A DNA stretch of 64,000 nt from Pollenia angustigena (Eukaryota; Arthropoda; Insecta; Diptera; Polleniidae). Positions 1-10,660 of the stretch are shown one piece after another. A program made the translations under genes and the position numbers. The DNA lies in the NCBI GenBank assembly GCA_930367215.1, contig OV884056.1:279974067-280038066 (forward strand). The letters run 5' to 3'. The notes beneath the pieces are model-generated. The model ran no database searches. It was not told the origin of the DNA and saw only the letters and a program-made list of their open reading frames with translations. The stretch's first letter is position 1. Every line of letters begins with the position of its first letter.

Positions 1-171
1 CGTTTTGTTATCCAACTCATTTTATTATCAGACAGCATTACACTCATTTCGAATATCACCTTGTAGAAATAAGATTAGAAATTCCAATGATGTACTGAAA
101 TTAACAGGTAACGGCAGAATATGACTTGATTTAGTAGGGAGCTGCAAAAATAATATCAGCAGGAGCATTAA

Positions 172-475
172 CTCATTTGAATTAATTGAAAAGCAATTCA
201 AATGAATTGGAAATGAATTGCAATTAATTTTTTCTAACTCATTTGAATTAATTCAAAGTCAATTCAATTCAAATGAATTGGAAATGAATTGCCATTCATT
301 TTACCAATTCATTTAAATTAAGAATGAATTGCAATTCATTTTGCCCAATTCAAATGAATGGACTCAAATTTCATTCAGTTCGTTTTTTGTGTGAAAAGAA
401 TTAACTCAAAATTGGCTAATTCTGTGCATGAATGATTTACGAATTAATTCAAAAATGAATGATTCATTTACATCT
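172..475. repeat. AATTCATTTGAATT-rich simple repeat
   Basis: Short palindromic words (ATTCATTTGAATTAATT, CAATTCAAATGAATTG) recur in both orientations about every 20-60 bases. No open frame. It resembles decayed low-complexity or satellite-like sequence. Confidence 0.6.
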
Positions 476-512
476 CTGGTATGTATTTACTTACCTTTTT
501 ATTATTTTTGAT

Positions 513-762
513 TATACCCACACCACAATAGTGGAGATGACACTATGCGTTTCTGGAATAGAGTTTTTGTCCGCATAAACAATATTATTATGTTGCTATT
601 TGGATTAAAGTTGTCAAACAAATTTTTTTTAAATCGGTCCCCATTTGACCATAGATAGCTCCCATACAAGTACCACTCCCAACAATATATAAACCACCTC
701 TTTAAAATCGCTTTAAAGCGAATGTTGATATATATATAACAATCGGCGCAAAGAACTCTCAT
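513..762 (+). repeat. Degenerate INE-1-like repeat fragment
   Basis: It opens with TATACCCACACCACAATAGT, the same 5' end as the better copies at 38634 and 60321, then diverges. The later stretch with AAATCGGTCCCCATTTGACC resembles the internal unit of the element at 1096. The 3' end is not clear. Confidence 0.55.
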
Positions 763-1095
763 AATTTTGTTTTGCCTGTTCCATGATTTCCCATGATTCC
801 CTGATATGGCACACCCTGGAAAAATTTTCTATATCGGCAAATTGAAATCGATAAAGATTTTATATTTAATTTTCGTAAACATGAACGTTACTTTTTTCCT
901 GATTTGTGGTCCTTAAAGTATGAGAAATATAAAAGGAAATATTTTTATGAACTTTGAATTTGTTCGATTTCAATTTCACATGATTTCGATTTCCAGAACA
1001 TTCCCGCATATACTGTGTTGCTGGTACTGGTTTTAGTTGAATACGAATATTTGATTACCAAACGCATTTTATCTCTGTGCACAGGAAGGTTTTTT

Positions 1096-2716
1096 TATAC
1101 CCTCCACGACAATAAGTTGTGAACTTTTTTTATTATTCATCTCAGATCCCATAAAGTATATATATTCTGGGTCCTTGAGAAATTCTAAGTTGATTTAGCC
1201 ATGTACGTCTGTTGAAAACACGCTCACTTTCGAAAAAATCAAAAAAAATAAACAAAGTTGGTGTCAAATTGCTTGTAGTTATCCTAAGCATGGATTGAAA
1301 TCCAGAAAAATCAGTTCAGTAGGATCAGAGCTATGAATCAAAATGTTGAAGCACCACCTAAAAAAAATTGATAATTTTGTAACAAAAACTAACATAAATG
1401 TTGGAACAATGCACGGAATGATATAAGATTTAGCAAAGATTCGTTTTATTCGACTGGAAATCACGCTGTGAAATTTCGTGAAGATCGGTCCATAATTTCC
1501 CATAGGCCCCATATAAACCCAACTCCCGGAAAAAAGTTTAGTACGGCTAAAACCGTAAAAAATAATGTAATCACAACAAAATTTTGTACATCACAGTTCT
1601 ATAGGACTAGAAATAGGATCATAAAATTTCATGAAGATCGGTCCATAATTTACCATAGGCCCCATATAAACCCAACTCCTAAAACCGTAATAAATAATGC
1701 TATCAGAACAAAATTTTGTACATCACAGTTTTATAGGACTAGAAATAAGACTATTAAAGTGTGTAAAGATCGGTCCATAATTTACCATAGGCCCCATATA
1801 AACCATACTCCCGGAAAACAGTTTAGTACGCCTTAAACCGGAAAAAATTATGCTATCAAAAAAAAATTTGGTACATCACAGTTTTCTGGGACTATAAATA
1901 AGACTATTAAATTTCCTGAAGATCGGTCCATTATTTACTCTAGGCCCCATATAAACCCTACACCCGAAAAACAGTTTAGTACGCCTAAAACCGTAACTAA
2001 CAATGCTGTCATAATAGAAATTGGTGCGTCACAGTTTTATAGGACTAGCACTGACACTGTGAAAATTCGTGAAGATTGGTCCATAATTTACCGTAGGCCT
2101 AATATAAAACCTTCTCCCGGAAACAGTAACAGAATAAAATTAAATACATACTTCACAGTAATAAATTACGTGATGATCGGTCCATAATTTACTATAGGCC
2201 CCATATAAAGCCCACTCTGGCAAAATAATTAAATACGCCTAAAACGGTAGCAGATAAAGATATTGCGGTAAGCTTTCTTCCAATATAGCTTCCATAATAA
2301 ACCTTTGAGCCATTTTAAGTAGCCTTTTGAATTTCACTTCAAACGCTAAAACTAATTTCTTCGCTGTATTGAAATTTATGTTTTTTTTAAATCACTGCAG
2401 AATTTTGGGATGATTGGTTCATAGCTTACCATGGCTCCAATATAATTTCCACTCCTGAAAATCATTTAAGTTCGGCTTAAACTGTTACGAATCATGTTAT
2501 TTTACTCAAGCTATTTTGCTAAAAAAAAGCATAAAACTTTCTGATTGTCGGTCAATAATTAAATATAGGTATAAACCGCAACCAATTTTTATGCCTATGC
2601 GTGCTTTTGTAAAGATAAATTAATAATAAATATAGATATTACTTCTAAAAATTTCGAACTGTCGGTGGTGGGTATCAAAGATTCGGCAGAGCCGAATATA
2701 GCACTCTTACTTGTTT
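1096..2716 (+). mobile_element. INE-1/DINE-1-like non-autonomous element with internal tandem repeat
   Basis: The 5' end TATACCCTCCACGAC is followed by CCATAAAGTATATATATTC and GATTTAGCCATGTACGTCTG, a layout known from Drosophila INE-1 (DINE-1), the non-autonomous Helentron group. Near the 3' end a perfect hairpin TTCGGC-AGA-GCCGAA (2682-2696) precedes ACTTGTTT. The middle holds at least six copies of a unit containing GATCGGTCCATAATTTACC at 1483, 1636, 1768, 1921, 2073 and 2175. Full spacing is about 153 bases, and shorter gaps of 132 and 102 look like deletions. Since 153 is a multiple of three, it leaves a 122-codon open frame that is not a gene. Confidence 0.8.
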
Positions 2717-2737
2717 ACTATGTATGTTTATTATATC

Positions 2738-2958
2738 GCAAGACCGGCATAACTCAAAAAATGAAATTTTGGAGTTAGAGATACAGAATTGTTCGCTTTG
2801 TTCTTCTTTATATTGTGTAATTAATTCATCCTTATATCTTTTATACTTTCCCAGTTTTAAGAGAATGTAACTTCTTTTTTGCTAATTAGTTAGAGCAAAT
2901 CTAAAACTTTAAATGCGTTTATCTCGAAATCGATTTTTTTGAGTTATGCCGGTCTTGC
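2738..2958. mobile_element. MITE with about 24-bp inverted ends
   Basis: GCAAGACCGGCATAACTCAA at the left end is matched in reverse complement by TTGAGTTATGCCGGTCTTGC at the right end. The 221-bp body is AT-rich and non-coding. It begins about 20 bases after the INE-1-like element ends. Confidence 0.75.
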
Positions 2959-2967
2959 AGCAAATGA

Positions 2968-4459
2968 GCGATATGTATATGGAGGATTTCATATCAAGGG
3001 GCCCAATATTTAAATCGTTGTCTTCCGATTTGGATAGCTATTTGATCAATCTTTTGAAAAGAATTTTTTTTGAGAACAATTTTTTATTATTAGTTGAACT
3101 GTTAATTTTCAATTTTTGATATTCCTTAATTAGGCTCGAGTTCATCAAATAATTTAATGAAAATTAAATTTGATGAACTTGAGCCTAATTAAGGAATATC
3201 AAAAATTGAAATTTTTTTTGTTTTTTTTTTTAAATTTAAATTTTTTTTTTAACTTAAAATTTATTTTATTTTATCCGGAATGTTTGTTTTTGCTCAAAAG
3301 AAAGCTCAAAATGTTGTTTTGGTCGCTTTTTGGGATGCGAGTATAAAAGGCTTATATATAAAAAAAAATAATTCCTAACTCTAGACGAGGGTTTTTAAAT
3401 TTTTAGCATATGGCTATTTCCACAGAAATGTCAACCACGTATGAAAAAATAAAAACTGAAAACCCGTTTCTTTTTTAATGTTTTATTAAAGAACAACACT
3501 TAAAATTTATTAAACTAAAGAGTCTGAAACGTATTTTTATATCCGCGGCTAATTATTGGGCTTCAAAGTTGTGCAAGGACTTTAGTCACCTTTTTTTTTC
3601 TTAAATTTTCTCAATTGCCTTGTCTTTTTGAATTAGGCCCCTATATTTTATAATTCATACATTCAAAAATTATTGAATTCATTTAATTTACAAAATAAAA
3701 TTATCAAATAAAATGTATAACCTGTTTTCTTTCATGAATTAAAAAAAAAAAAACAGTTATTCAAAACAAAATTTAGTACAAGTATTACATGGTAAAATAT
3801 GTCACGTTACATCACGTAACGTAACAAACCAAACAACGAGTGTAGGGGATAATCAAGAAAAGTTTTGTCAATTCTGAAAATTAAAAAAAACACTTATAAT
3901 GTTGGGAATTATGACAAAAAATATTTGCATAATATTCCGACGAAGTTCGCAGAGTTTTGCAAGTTTGCTAACAAGGAAAAAACAAAATTCTACTTTTGTC
4001 ACGCCACGTCACCGCCTTTAAATGCTTATATTTTATGAGCTGCATGTTTGATTATTTATTTCTCTTTAACCAAATGTGTAGCTTTTAATGCACCACAGAA
4101 AACCAAAAATAAGTAAGAAAATTGTTAACGCTTTCGTTGGTTTTTGTCTATGGAATTTCCCATATTCACTGTTTTTTCTCATCCATGTAACTTAATACCT
4201 ATTGGTGTTAACAAAATTTGTCCCAAGTAGCTTCGATAGCTATTTGATAATAAGTTACATGGATGAGAAAGAAGACTTGTATGGCCAAAAAGTCAAACTT
4301 TGACCCCCTCTAACTCAGAAACTTTTTGACCGATCTTGTTGAAAATTTGTGTCTAAACTACTATCCAATAGGACTCACCTTGGTACAAATTCACATCCAA
4401 ATCGGATGACATCGATTTAATAATTGGGTCACTTGACATGAAATCCCCCATATGTATGT
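2968..4459. repeat. Region bounded by diverged inverted repeats (ATATGGRGGATTTCAT)
   Basis: Bases 2972-3040 (ATATGGAGGATTTCATATCA and onward) match the reverse complement of about 4390-4457 at roughly 75-80 per cent by eye. This could be one 1.5-kb element with long inverted ends, or two copies of one repeat. Inside are the fold-back at 3107-3211 and an inverted pair at 4176-4194 / 4251-4269 (TTCTCATCCATGTAACTTA). Confidence 0.45.
3107..3211. repeat. Fold-back, 44-base arms
   Basis: The arms 3107-3150 and 3168-3211 are almost perfect complements around a 17-base loop, with core TTAATTAGGCTCGAGTTCAT. A half copy with the same core lies at about 40939-40984, inside a Helitron-like element. Confidence 0.8.
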
Positions 4460-6100
4460 TTATTAGAGCGTCCCTTATTTTTAAAATTTTTGAAATGTTG
4501 ACACGGTACACGCTAATTTTTTTCTATTTGACATAATTGTAATTCATATGTAATTTTAATCCCCTTCGACCACGCCTTCCCTAATGACGAGGCTTCAAAG
4601 AGAAGAATATGCGTTTTTATCATGATCGGTCTCCGAAAATTTTTATTTTGTTTATTCTTATTGTCAATAAAAGTTCTTCTTGCACTGTAAGAAGTCAATG
4701 GACGTGTTATTTAAGTTTGACAGCTACATATTTCAACACAGTCATTAATTGCTTTCAAGTGTATCCCTTTTGATTTTGCTTTTAAAAAGGATGAATTCTT
4801 TTACCAAGCTGATGGGTTTTCGTTTAGAAAATCAATGTTTATTACATATCGTCTAAATATATTATGTATTACTTTTTAGTGAAACAAAGTCATGCATTTT
4901 TTATCTGTACGAAACGAAGTAGGGAATAAGTATCATGACAAAATTATAAATAATAAGAAATTGCATTTCAAATTTCGAACGCAAATCCTGATAGAATGCT
5001 TTTATGGAAAAGTTACATTATTGTTTTCATTGTTAAACGTGAACTGTTCCAATGAAAAGATAAACTTTTTGTAAAACTTCGCTCTCTTGTTAACTTTAGC
5101 TGATCCCGAATTAAAACCATTTTTATAGCAAAAAAAACTCATGCCATCCATCGTGCTTGATGAGTGGCCCGAGGAGGCATTATTTTAAATTTTTTATTAT
5201 CATTTCTGTTAAAAAATAATATAGAAAGCTCAAACAATTCACGATAGTCACCTCTCACAATTGGTTTTTTGAGTTAAGAAAAATAAAAGCTGATCAAGTT
5301 GTTAATGCGATGAATCAAAGTGCTGACTTGGAATGTAGGTACCATTCTGAATATCGCAAGAGCGTTATGTCAACGCTAACCGTAACGTGAGGAATTGAAT
5401 TCAAATACAGTTTTTAGTACCAATTCATATGCATTATGCCTACATTCAAATAAAGGAAAATCCTTTCTAGTGCTTGATCCAAAAGTTTCTCCTGATTTAC
5501 ATACACTTTAAAGCTTTGGGCACCTAATGCAGGCAATAACTTACCATCCCAATGAACAGAGACCATTTCAGTAACAATATTTGTTATTTATTATGCATTC
5601 CCTTATATTATACCGAAGTGCTTTTAGAGCAGCTTCTAAAATATACACTGAGTCTCACATACTCAATTGACATCTACGAGGGCAGCTTTAAGTTTGAAGA
5701 AAGAAGTTTCTTTTTGCTCCTTTTTTGGGAGGTAATAAATTTTGTTAAAAAAAACTGAGTTTAATTTTGATGATTTCAACCCATTCATAAAATATTTAAA
5801 ACAAAACTGCGATTGATACATAAACAAATTAGTTCTAATTCTTATTTGCTTTCTACTTAAGTCCATTTTTTTTTTGTAATATAAAAATGCTAAATTGTTT
5901 ATTTAAACAAATCTTTGATAACAAATACACGTATTATCACAACTTGCATATAAAATTCTTTAATTGCACGTTGAATTTGTTTACGTAACTATGTAAATAT
6001 TATAATCCTCTACATATTTAGAAGTGTTTATTATTATAACGCCAATTTTTTTATTATATTATTTGGCATGAAATCTATTTAAAAATATACATATACTAGC
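4460..6100. other. No gene seen
   Basis: AT-rich sequence with only short random open frames, none with a recognisable motif or splice pattern. No clear terminal repeats were found. Confidence 0.6.
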
Positions 6101-7298
6101 TTAACCCGGTGCGCTTCGCTACACTGCTTAAACCACTTCTTCAGTTGAGAGATATTTAATATTTGCATCCTATGGAAGGGGTTTCCCCCCTGCGCCTTCC
6201 CGCTTTATTTTTATTTTCAAAAGTGTAGTATACCATAGGAGTGACTTCTACTAAGTTTGAACATTCTTACTATAACAGATCTTAAGATATGTGATATTAA
6301 ACATTGGCGTCATATGGGGGGTAACATTTCCCCGATGCTATTTTATTTCAATTTTGGGGTTCAGAAGATCATACTACAAAAAGTTTAATAAAATGAGTGC
6401 AGCGGCTCTAAATTATATTTCTATCTGTGAGGGGTATTGAACCTCCTCTGTCTACGCCGCCCATTTCAATATTGAAATTTAAAGTTTGCCATAATAATAG
6501 CTTTAACCACGTTTGAAGACTCTCCCTTTAATAGTTCTTCAGTTGAGAGATATTTAATATATGCATCCTATGGAAGGTATTTCTCCCCTGCGCCTTCCCG
6601 CTTTATTTTTATTTTCAAAAGTGTAGTATACCATAAGTGTGACTTCTACAAAGTTTGAACATTCTAACTTTAATAGTTTTTAAGATATCCGATATTAAAC
6701 ATTGGCCTCCTATGGGGGGTAACACTTTCTTCGCTGCTATTTTGTTTAAATTTTGGGGCTCAGAAGATCCTACTACCAAAAGTTCAACAAATTGCTTGCA
6801 GCGGCTCTTATTAATATTGCTATCTATGAGGGGTACTGCTCCTCCTCTGTCTACCCCGCCCATTTTTATATTGAAATTTATAGTTTACCACAGTAGTAGC
6901 TGTAACCACGTTTGAAGACTCTCCCTTTAATAGTTCTTCTGTTGAGCGATATTTAATTTATGAATCCTATGGAAGGTATTTCCCCCCTTGCGCCTACCCG
7001 CTTTATTTTTATTTTCAAAAGTGTAGTATACCATAAGAGAGACTTCTGCAAAGTTTGATCATTCTCACTATAAAAGTTCTTAATATATGCGATATTAACC
7101 ATTGGCGTCCTATGGTGGGTACCACTTCCCCCGCTGCTATTTTATTTCAATTTTGGGGCTCTGAAGATCCTACTACCAAAAGTTCAACAAAATGCGTGCA
7201 GCGGCTCTTTATTATATTTCTATCTATGAGAGGTACTGCTCCTCCCCTGTCAACCCCGCCCATTTTTATATTGAAATTTATATTTTACCATAATAGTA

Positions 7299-7961
7299 AG
7301 CTGGCTGTCCTCTATAAAATTTGTGTCCTCTTTTATCATCTTTTTTTCATATTCTGTCATCTTTGTCCTCTTTTTTTTAAAGCATGACCAATATTTGCTT
7401 TTATTTTTATATATTAAAATAAATTTTATTTCACGGCGATCACTGGTCTTTTCTGTCAAATCGTATGGTAAATGTCGTGCCATGCTTGTTCTGTTCATAT
7501 GCCTACTTAACTCTCAAACACTTGCAGTATAAAATTTTGAATAAGTAACTCCAATGCATTTTTAAGTTTCGTTATTTTTTCAAACTAATTTTACTTAAGT
7601 TAATGTAAATTTTTATATATCGTCTGCTTAATATCCAAACCTGCTAACTGCCTTTCAACAAATGCTTGAGAGGAAACAAAAAATATAGTTGATTTGACAC
7701 ACTTCAACACTCAAATTGCTGGTCCACGAGGCATATTTTTCTCTACCCAACGGAATCAAAATCCCAATTTACTTAAAAAGTGGATTTAGCAGGTTTGCAT
7801 ATTAAGCCGACAATATGTTATTTTTTTTAATTTACTATAAGTATATAAATATGGGAATGTAAATTTGTCTGTAATATAAGTAAAAAATCTTGAAGTCAAA
7901 AATATTTTTTACTTTTTTTCTTTATGTCCTCTATTTTTATTTTCAAAATCTGGTCGCCTTA
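7299..7961. mobile_element. 663-bp insertion with 10-bp target duplication
   Basis: CATAATAGTA occurs exactly at 7289-7298 and 7962-7971, and removing one copy restores the tandem unit of the host Helitron-like array. The insert has TGTCCTCT words near both ends but no clear inverted ends, so its class is unknown. It contains a further inverted-repeat element at 7622-7811. Confidence 0.65.
7622..7811. mobile_element. MITE with 26-bp inverted ends
   Basis: Left arm 7622-7647 (GTCTGCTTAATATCCAAACC...) and right arm 7786-7811 match in 24 of 26 positions as reverse complements. Non-coding, 190 bp, nested in the 663-bp insertion. Confidence 0.75.
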
Positions 7962-8475
7962 CATAATAGTAGCTTTAACCACGTTTGAAGTTTGTCCCTT
8001 TAATAGTTATTTAGTTGAGCGATATTTAATATATGCATCCTATGGGAAGTATTTCCCCCCCTGCGCCTACCGCTTTATTTTTATTCTTAATAGAGTAGTA
8101 TTCCATAAGAGTGACTTCTACAAAGTTTGAACATTCTCACTATAACAGTTCTTAAGATATGCTATATTAAACATTGGCGTCCTATGGGGGGAACCACTTC
8201 CCCCGCTACTTTTTTATTTAAATTTTGGGGCTTAGGAGATCCTACTACCAAAAGTTCAACAAAATGCGTGCAGCGGCTCTTAAGATATGCGATATTTAAT
8301 ATTGGCATCCAATGGGGGTACCAATTCCCCTGCCCCTATCGAAAAAATAAGTAGCCTATTTTATTTTTAGGGCTCACGTGATGTTACTGTAAAAATTTCA
8401 GGAAAATCGGTTCAGTAGTTTCGGAGTCTATAAGCCGACAAACAAACAAATATACAAACATTTTTAATTTTTATA

Positions 8476-9433
8476 TCTATATATATAAAAGAAAGTCGTG
8501 TTAGTTACACCACTTATAACTCAAGAACGGCAGAACAGATTTGGCTGAAAATTGGTAGGGAGGTAGCTTAGAGCCAGGAGACGGACATAGGATACTTTTG
8601 CCCCGCCCACTTTTACGCCCACTTTTTTCGATTTACCTAAAATCAGAAAACGGCTCCATCGAGTTGACTAATTTTTCTTTCAAATCTTCGTATTAATCCA
8701 TTTTAAGTTTTCATCGATAGAAAAATTTACCACGCCTACTTTTACGCCCACTTTTTCTATTAAGCGCATAAATTGAGAACGGCTTGACCGATTTGGACGA
8801 TTTTGATTTGACTAATTTATCTTTCAAATGTTCGTATTAATCCATTTTATGTTTTCATCGATAGAAAAATGTACCACGCCTACTTTTACGCCCACTTTTT
8901 CTATTAAGCGCATAACTGGAGAACGACTTGACCGATTTGGACGATTTTTTCTTCAAAATGATCGCCATGGCTTAACTTAGGTTTTTACGGAAAGAAAATT
9001 TTGCCCCGCCCACTTTTACGCCCACTTTTTTCGATTTACCTAAAATCAAAAAACTGCTCCATCGATTTGACTAATTTTTCTTTTAACTGGTCGTATTAAT
9101 TTATTTTACGTTTTCATCGAAAGAAAAAATTACCACGCCTACTTTTACGCCCACTTTTTCTATTAAGAGCATGATTTGAGAACGGCTTGACCGATTTGGA
9201 CGATTTTTTCTTTAAAATTATCGCCATGGTCCAACTTATTCTTTTTTGATTGAGCCCATATCCACACATATGGTGTGTTATAAGTAAGTTATTTTTTAAA
9301 AAAAATTTATGATATGTATTCCATGGATTTTTATTTTAAAGGCCGTAAATTTCGTTAAATGCTCAATTTAAATCGTGTGGTAATACAAAACTAATGTTTA
9401 CTTAGGGCCAGCAACGTAGACCGGGTCAGCTAG
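8476..9433 (+). mobile_element. Non-autonomous Helitron
   Basis: It starts TCTATATATATAAAAGAAAG after an A and ends GACCGGGTCAGCTAG before a T. This fits Helitron rules: 5' TC, 3' CTRR, insertion between A and T. The early words CTCAAGAACGG and GATTTGGCTGAAAATT are familiar from insect Helitrons. The body repeats a unit with CACTTTTACGCCCACTTTTT and GAACGGCTTGACCGATTTGG several times. No RepHel protein is encoded. Confidence 0.75.
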
Positions 9434-9434
9434 T

Positions 9435-10263
9435 ATATAGATATATATTTAGATACGAAAAAAAGTTGAATATTTAATATAGTTATATAATTAAATAATT
9501 TTAAACAGATCTTGGAAATTCTTCGCCATCACGTATTCTATTGTATTTCATTTACTTAAATTTTTGTTAAATCTGCTTTAAAATTGTGTTAGTGTGTTAG
9601 TATGAAATTCTAGTCTTGCAATTTTTGTATTTGTATCTTGGCTTTTCTCTTTTTGCACCTACAGCAAAATTCAAATTGAAAGTTGTTATAATTGCAAAAC
9701 AGAACAGAATTGCAGAGTTCATGAAACGGAGTACCCCTCCCTAATCTTCTCTCCTCCCTCACCAATAAACTCAAGAATAGCTGCAACACAAATTGCAAGT
9801 ATGAATGATGACATAGCAAATTCTATTAAATAAATAAATAATATTTTTATTACTTTTTTATTTCATTTAATACTTTTTAAACAGCCCATTTTTTTTCTTT
9901 TTCTTAAAGAAATAAAATTATATGAAACTTATAAAAACTTTTGCTAAAATGTATTCACTCATTAAATAACTAGTTTCTATGTATATATATCTAACAATTG
10001 TAATATGTAATTAGTTTTGAAACTAAACTTGTAGTTCCTCGTAAAACCTTGTTTATTTGTTTGTGCAAGTGTTTATTAACTTTAGCACAAACTAAAAACT
10101 GTTTTTACTGTAGTAAAATAAATTTTACTTGCTACACTATATGAACTATAAATGTATGCATATTGATAGGCATTTCCACTGAAAGGACCACCCTGACCGA
10201 AAAATTAGCTTTGGGGTAGTTTTGCCGGAAGCCATAAAAACGCCGGCTTCGCTAAAACAACAT
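9435..10263. other. No gene seen
   Basis: AT-rich. Small open frames only. CTCACCAATAAACTC at about 9758 recurs at about 10340 beside the fold-back element, so part of this may be decayed repeat. Confidence 0.55.
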
Positions 10264-10390
10264 CTGGGTTCACACAATAAAAGTTTTCTTTCAGAAAATC
10301 TAAGAAATAGAAGATAACATGCTTTTATTCTCTCCTCTCTCACCAATAAACTCCGACTTTCTGAAAGAAAACTTCATAGTGTAAACCCAG
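10264..10390. repeat. Inverted-repeat element, 33-bp arms
   Basis: CTGGGTTCACACAATAAAAG (10264 onward) is matched in reverse complement by the arm ending at 10390 (GTAAACCCAG), continuing through TTTCTTTCAGAAA. Upstream, CCGGCTTCGCTAA (about 10243) is shared with the GC-rich array at 57.5 kb. Confidence 0.65.
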
Positions 10391-10597
10391 ACTAAAGCTT
10401 CCATATTCGGTATTTGATGGAGACAATTTTACTTTACATTTTGTGGAATTTAGTCCCAGATAAATTGATTTATATAGAATGCACAGTTTATTTCAGACAC
10501 TCAAATTTCAAAATTCTTTCTATTCTTTTGTTCCTTAAATAAATTTCCATAACCAACTTTTATTCATTCTACTGTAACAATATTTTATTTAATTTTA

Positions 10598-10603
<6 letters not shown>

Positions 10604-10657
<54 letters not shown>
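10604..10657. repeat. (AT)n microsatellite
   Basis: About 27 AT dinucleotides. It lies directly after the stopless C-terminal coding frame of the retrotransposon (minus strand) and probably is, or grew from, its 3' microsatellite tail, as is usual for RTE-type elements. Confidence 0.85.

Positions 10658-10660
<3 letters not shown>

Larger units (their letters stand above)
6106..8470 (-). mobile_element. Helitron-like element with 400-bp tandem array
   Basis: On the minus strand the 3' end reads GCGCACCGGGTTAAGCTAG followed by T, the CTRR|T ending of Helitrons. The inner 5' side (ATATAAAAATTAAAAATG) lies against the neighbouring Helitron at 8476. The body is a tandem array of a 398-400 bp unit, seen from GACTTCTAC at 6243, 6641, 7041 and 8113. 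The last spacing is longer because of an insertion at 7299-7961. The array holds no coding frame. The superfamily call rests on the 3' end and on similarity of layout; the exact 5' boundary is uncertain. Confidence 0.6.

Noticed and set aside
1468..1836. 122-codon open frame
   Set aside because: It is a translation of the 153-bp tandem repeat in the INE-1-like element; repeats of HEDRSIIYHRPHINPT mirror the DNA unit.
6655..7387. Two similar frames (NILTLIVFKISDIKHWPPMGG... type)
   Set aside because: They are copies of the 400-bp tandem unit, not paralogous genes; the similarity follows the DNA repeat and stops vary.
6243..8290. Possible CRISPR-like or satellite array
   Set aside because: Units are 400 bp with no short conserved repeat and variable spacer pattern; they lie inside a eukaryotic transposable element.
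10604..10657. Tyr-Ile repeat tail as a real protein feature
   Set aside because: It is the (AT)n microsatellite read in frame at the 3' end of the retrotransposon.
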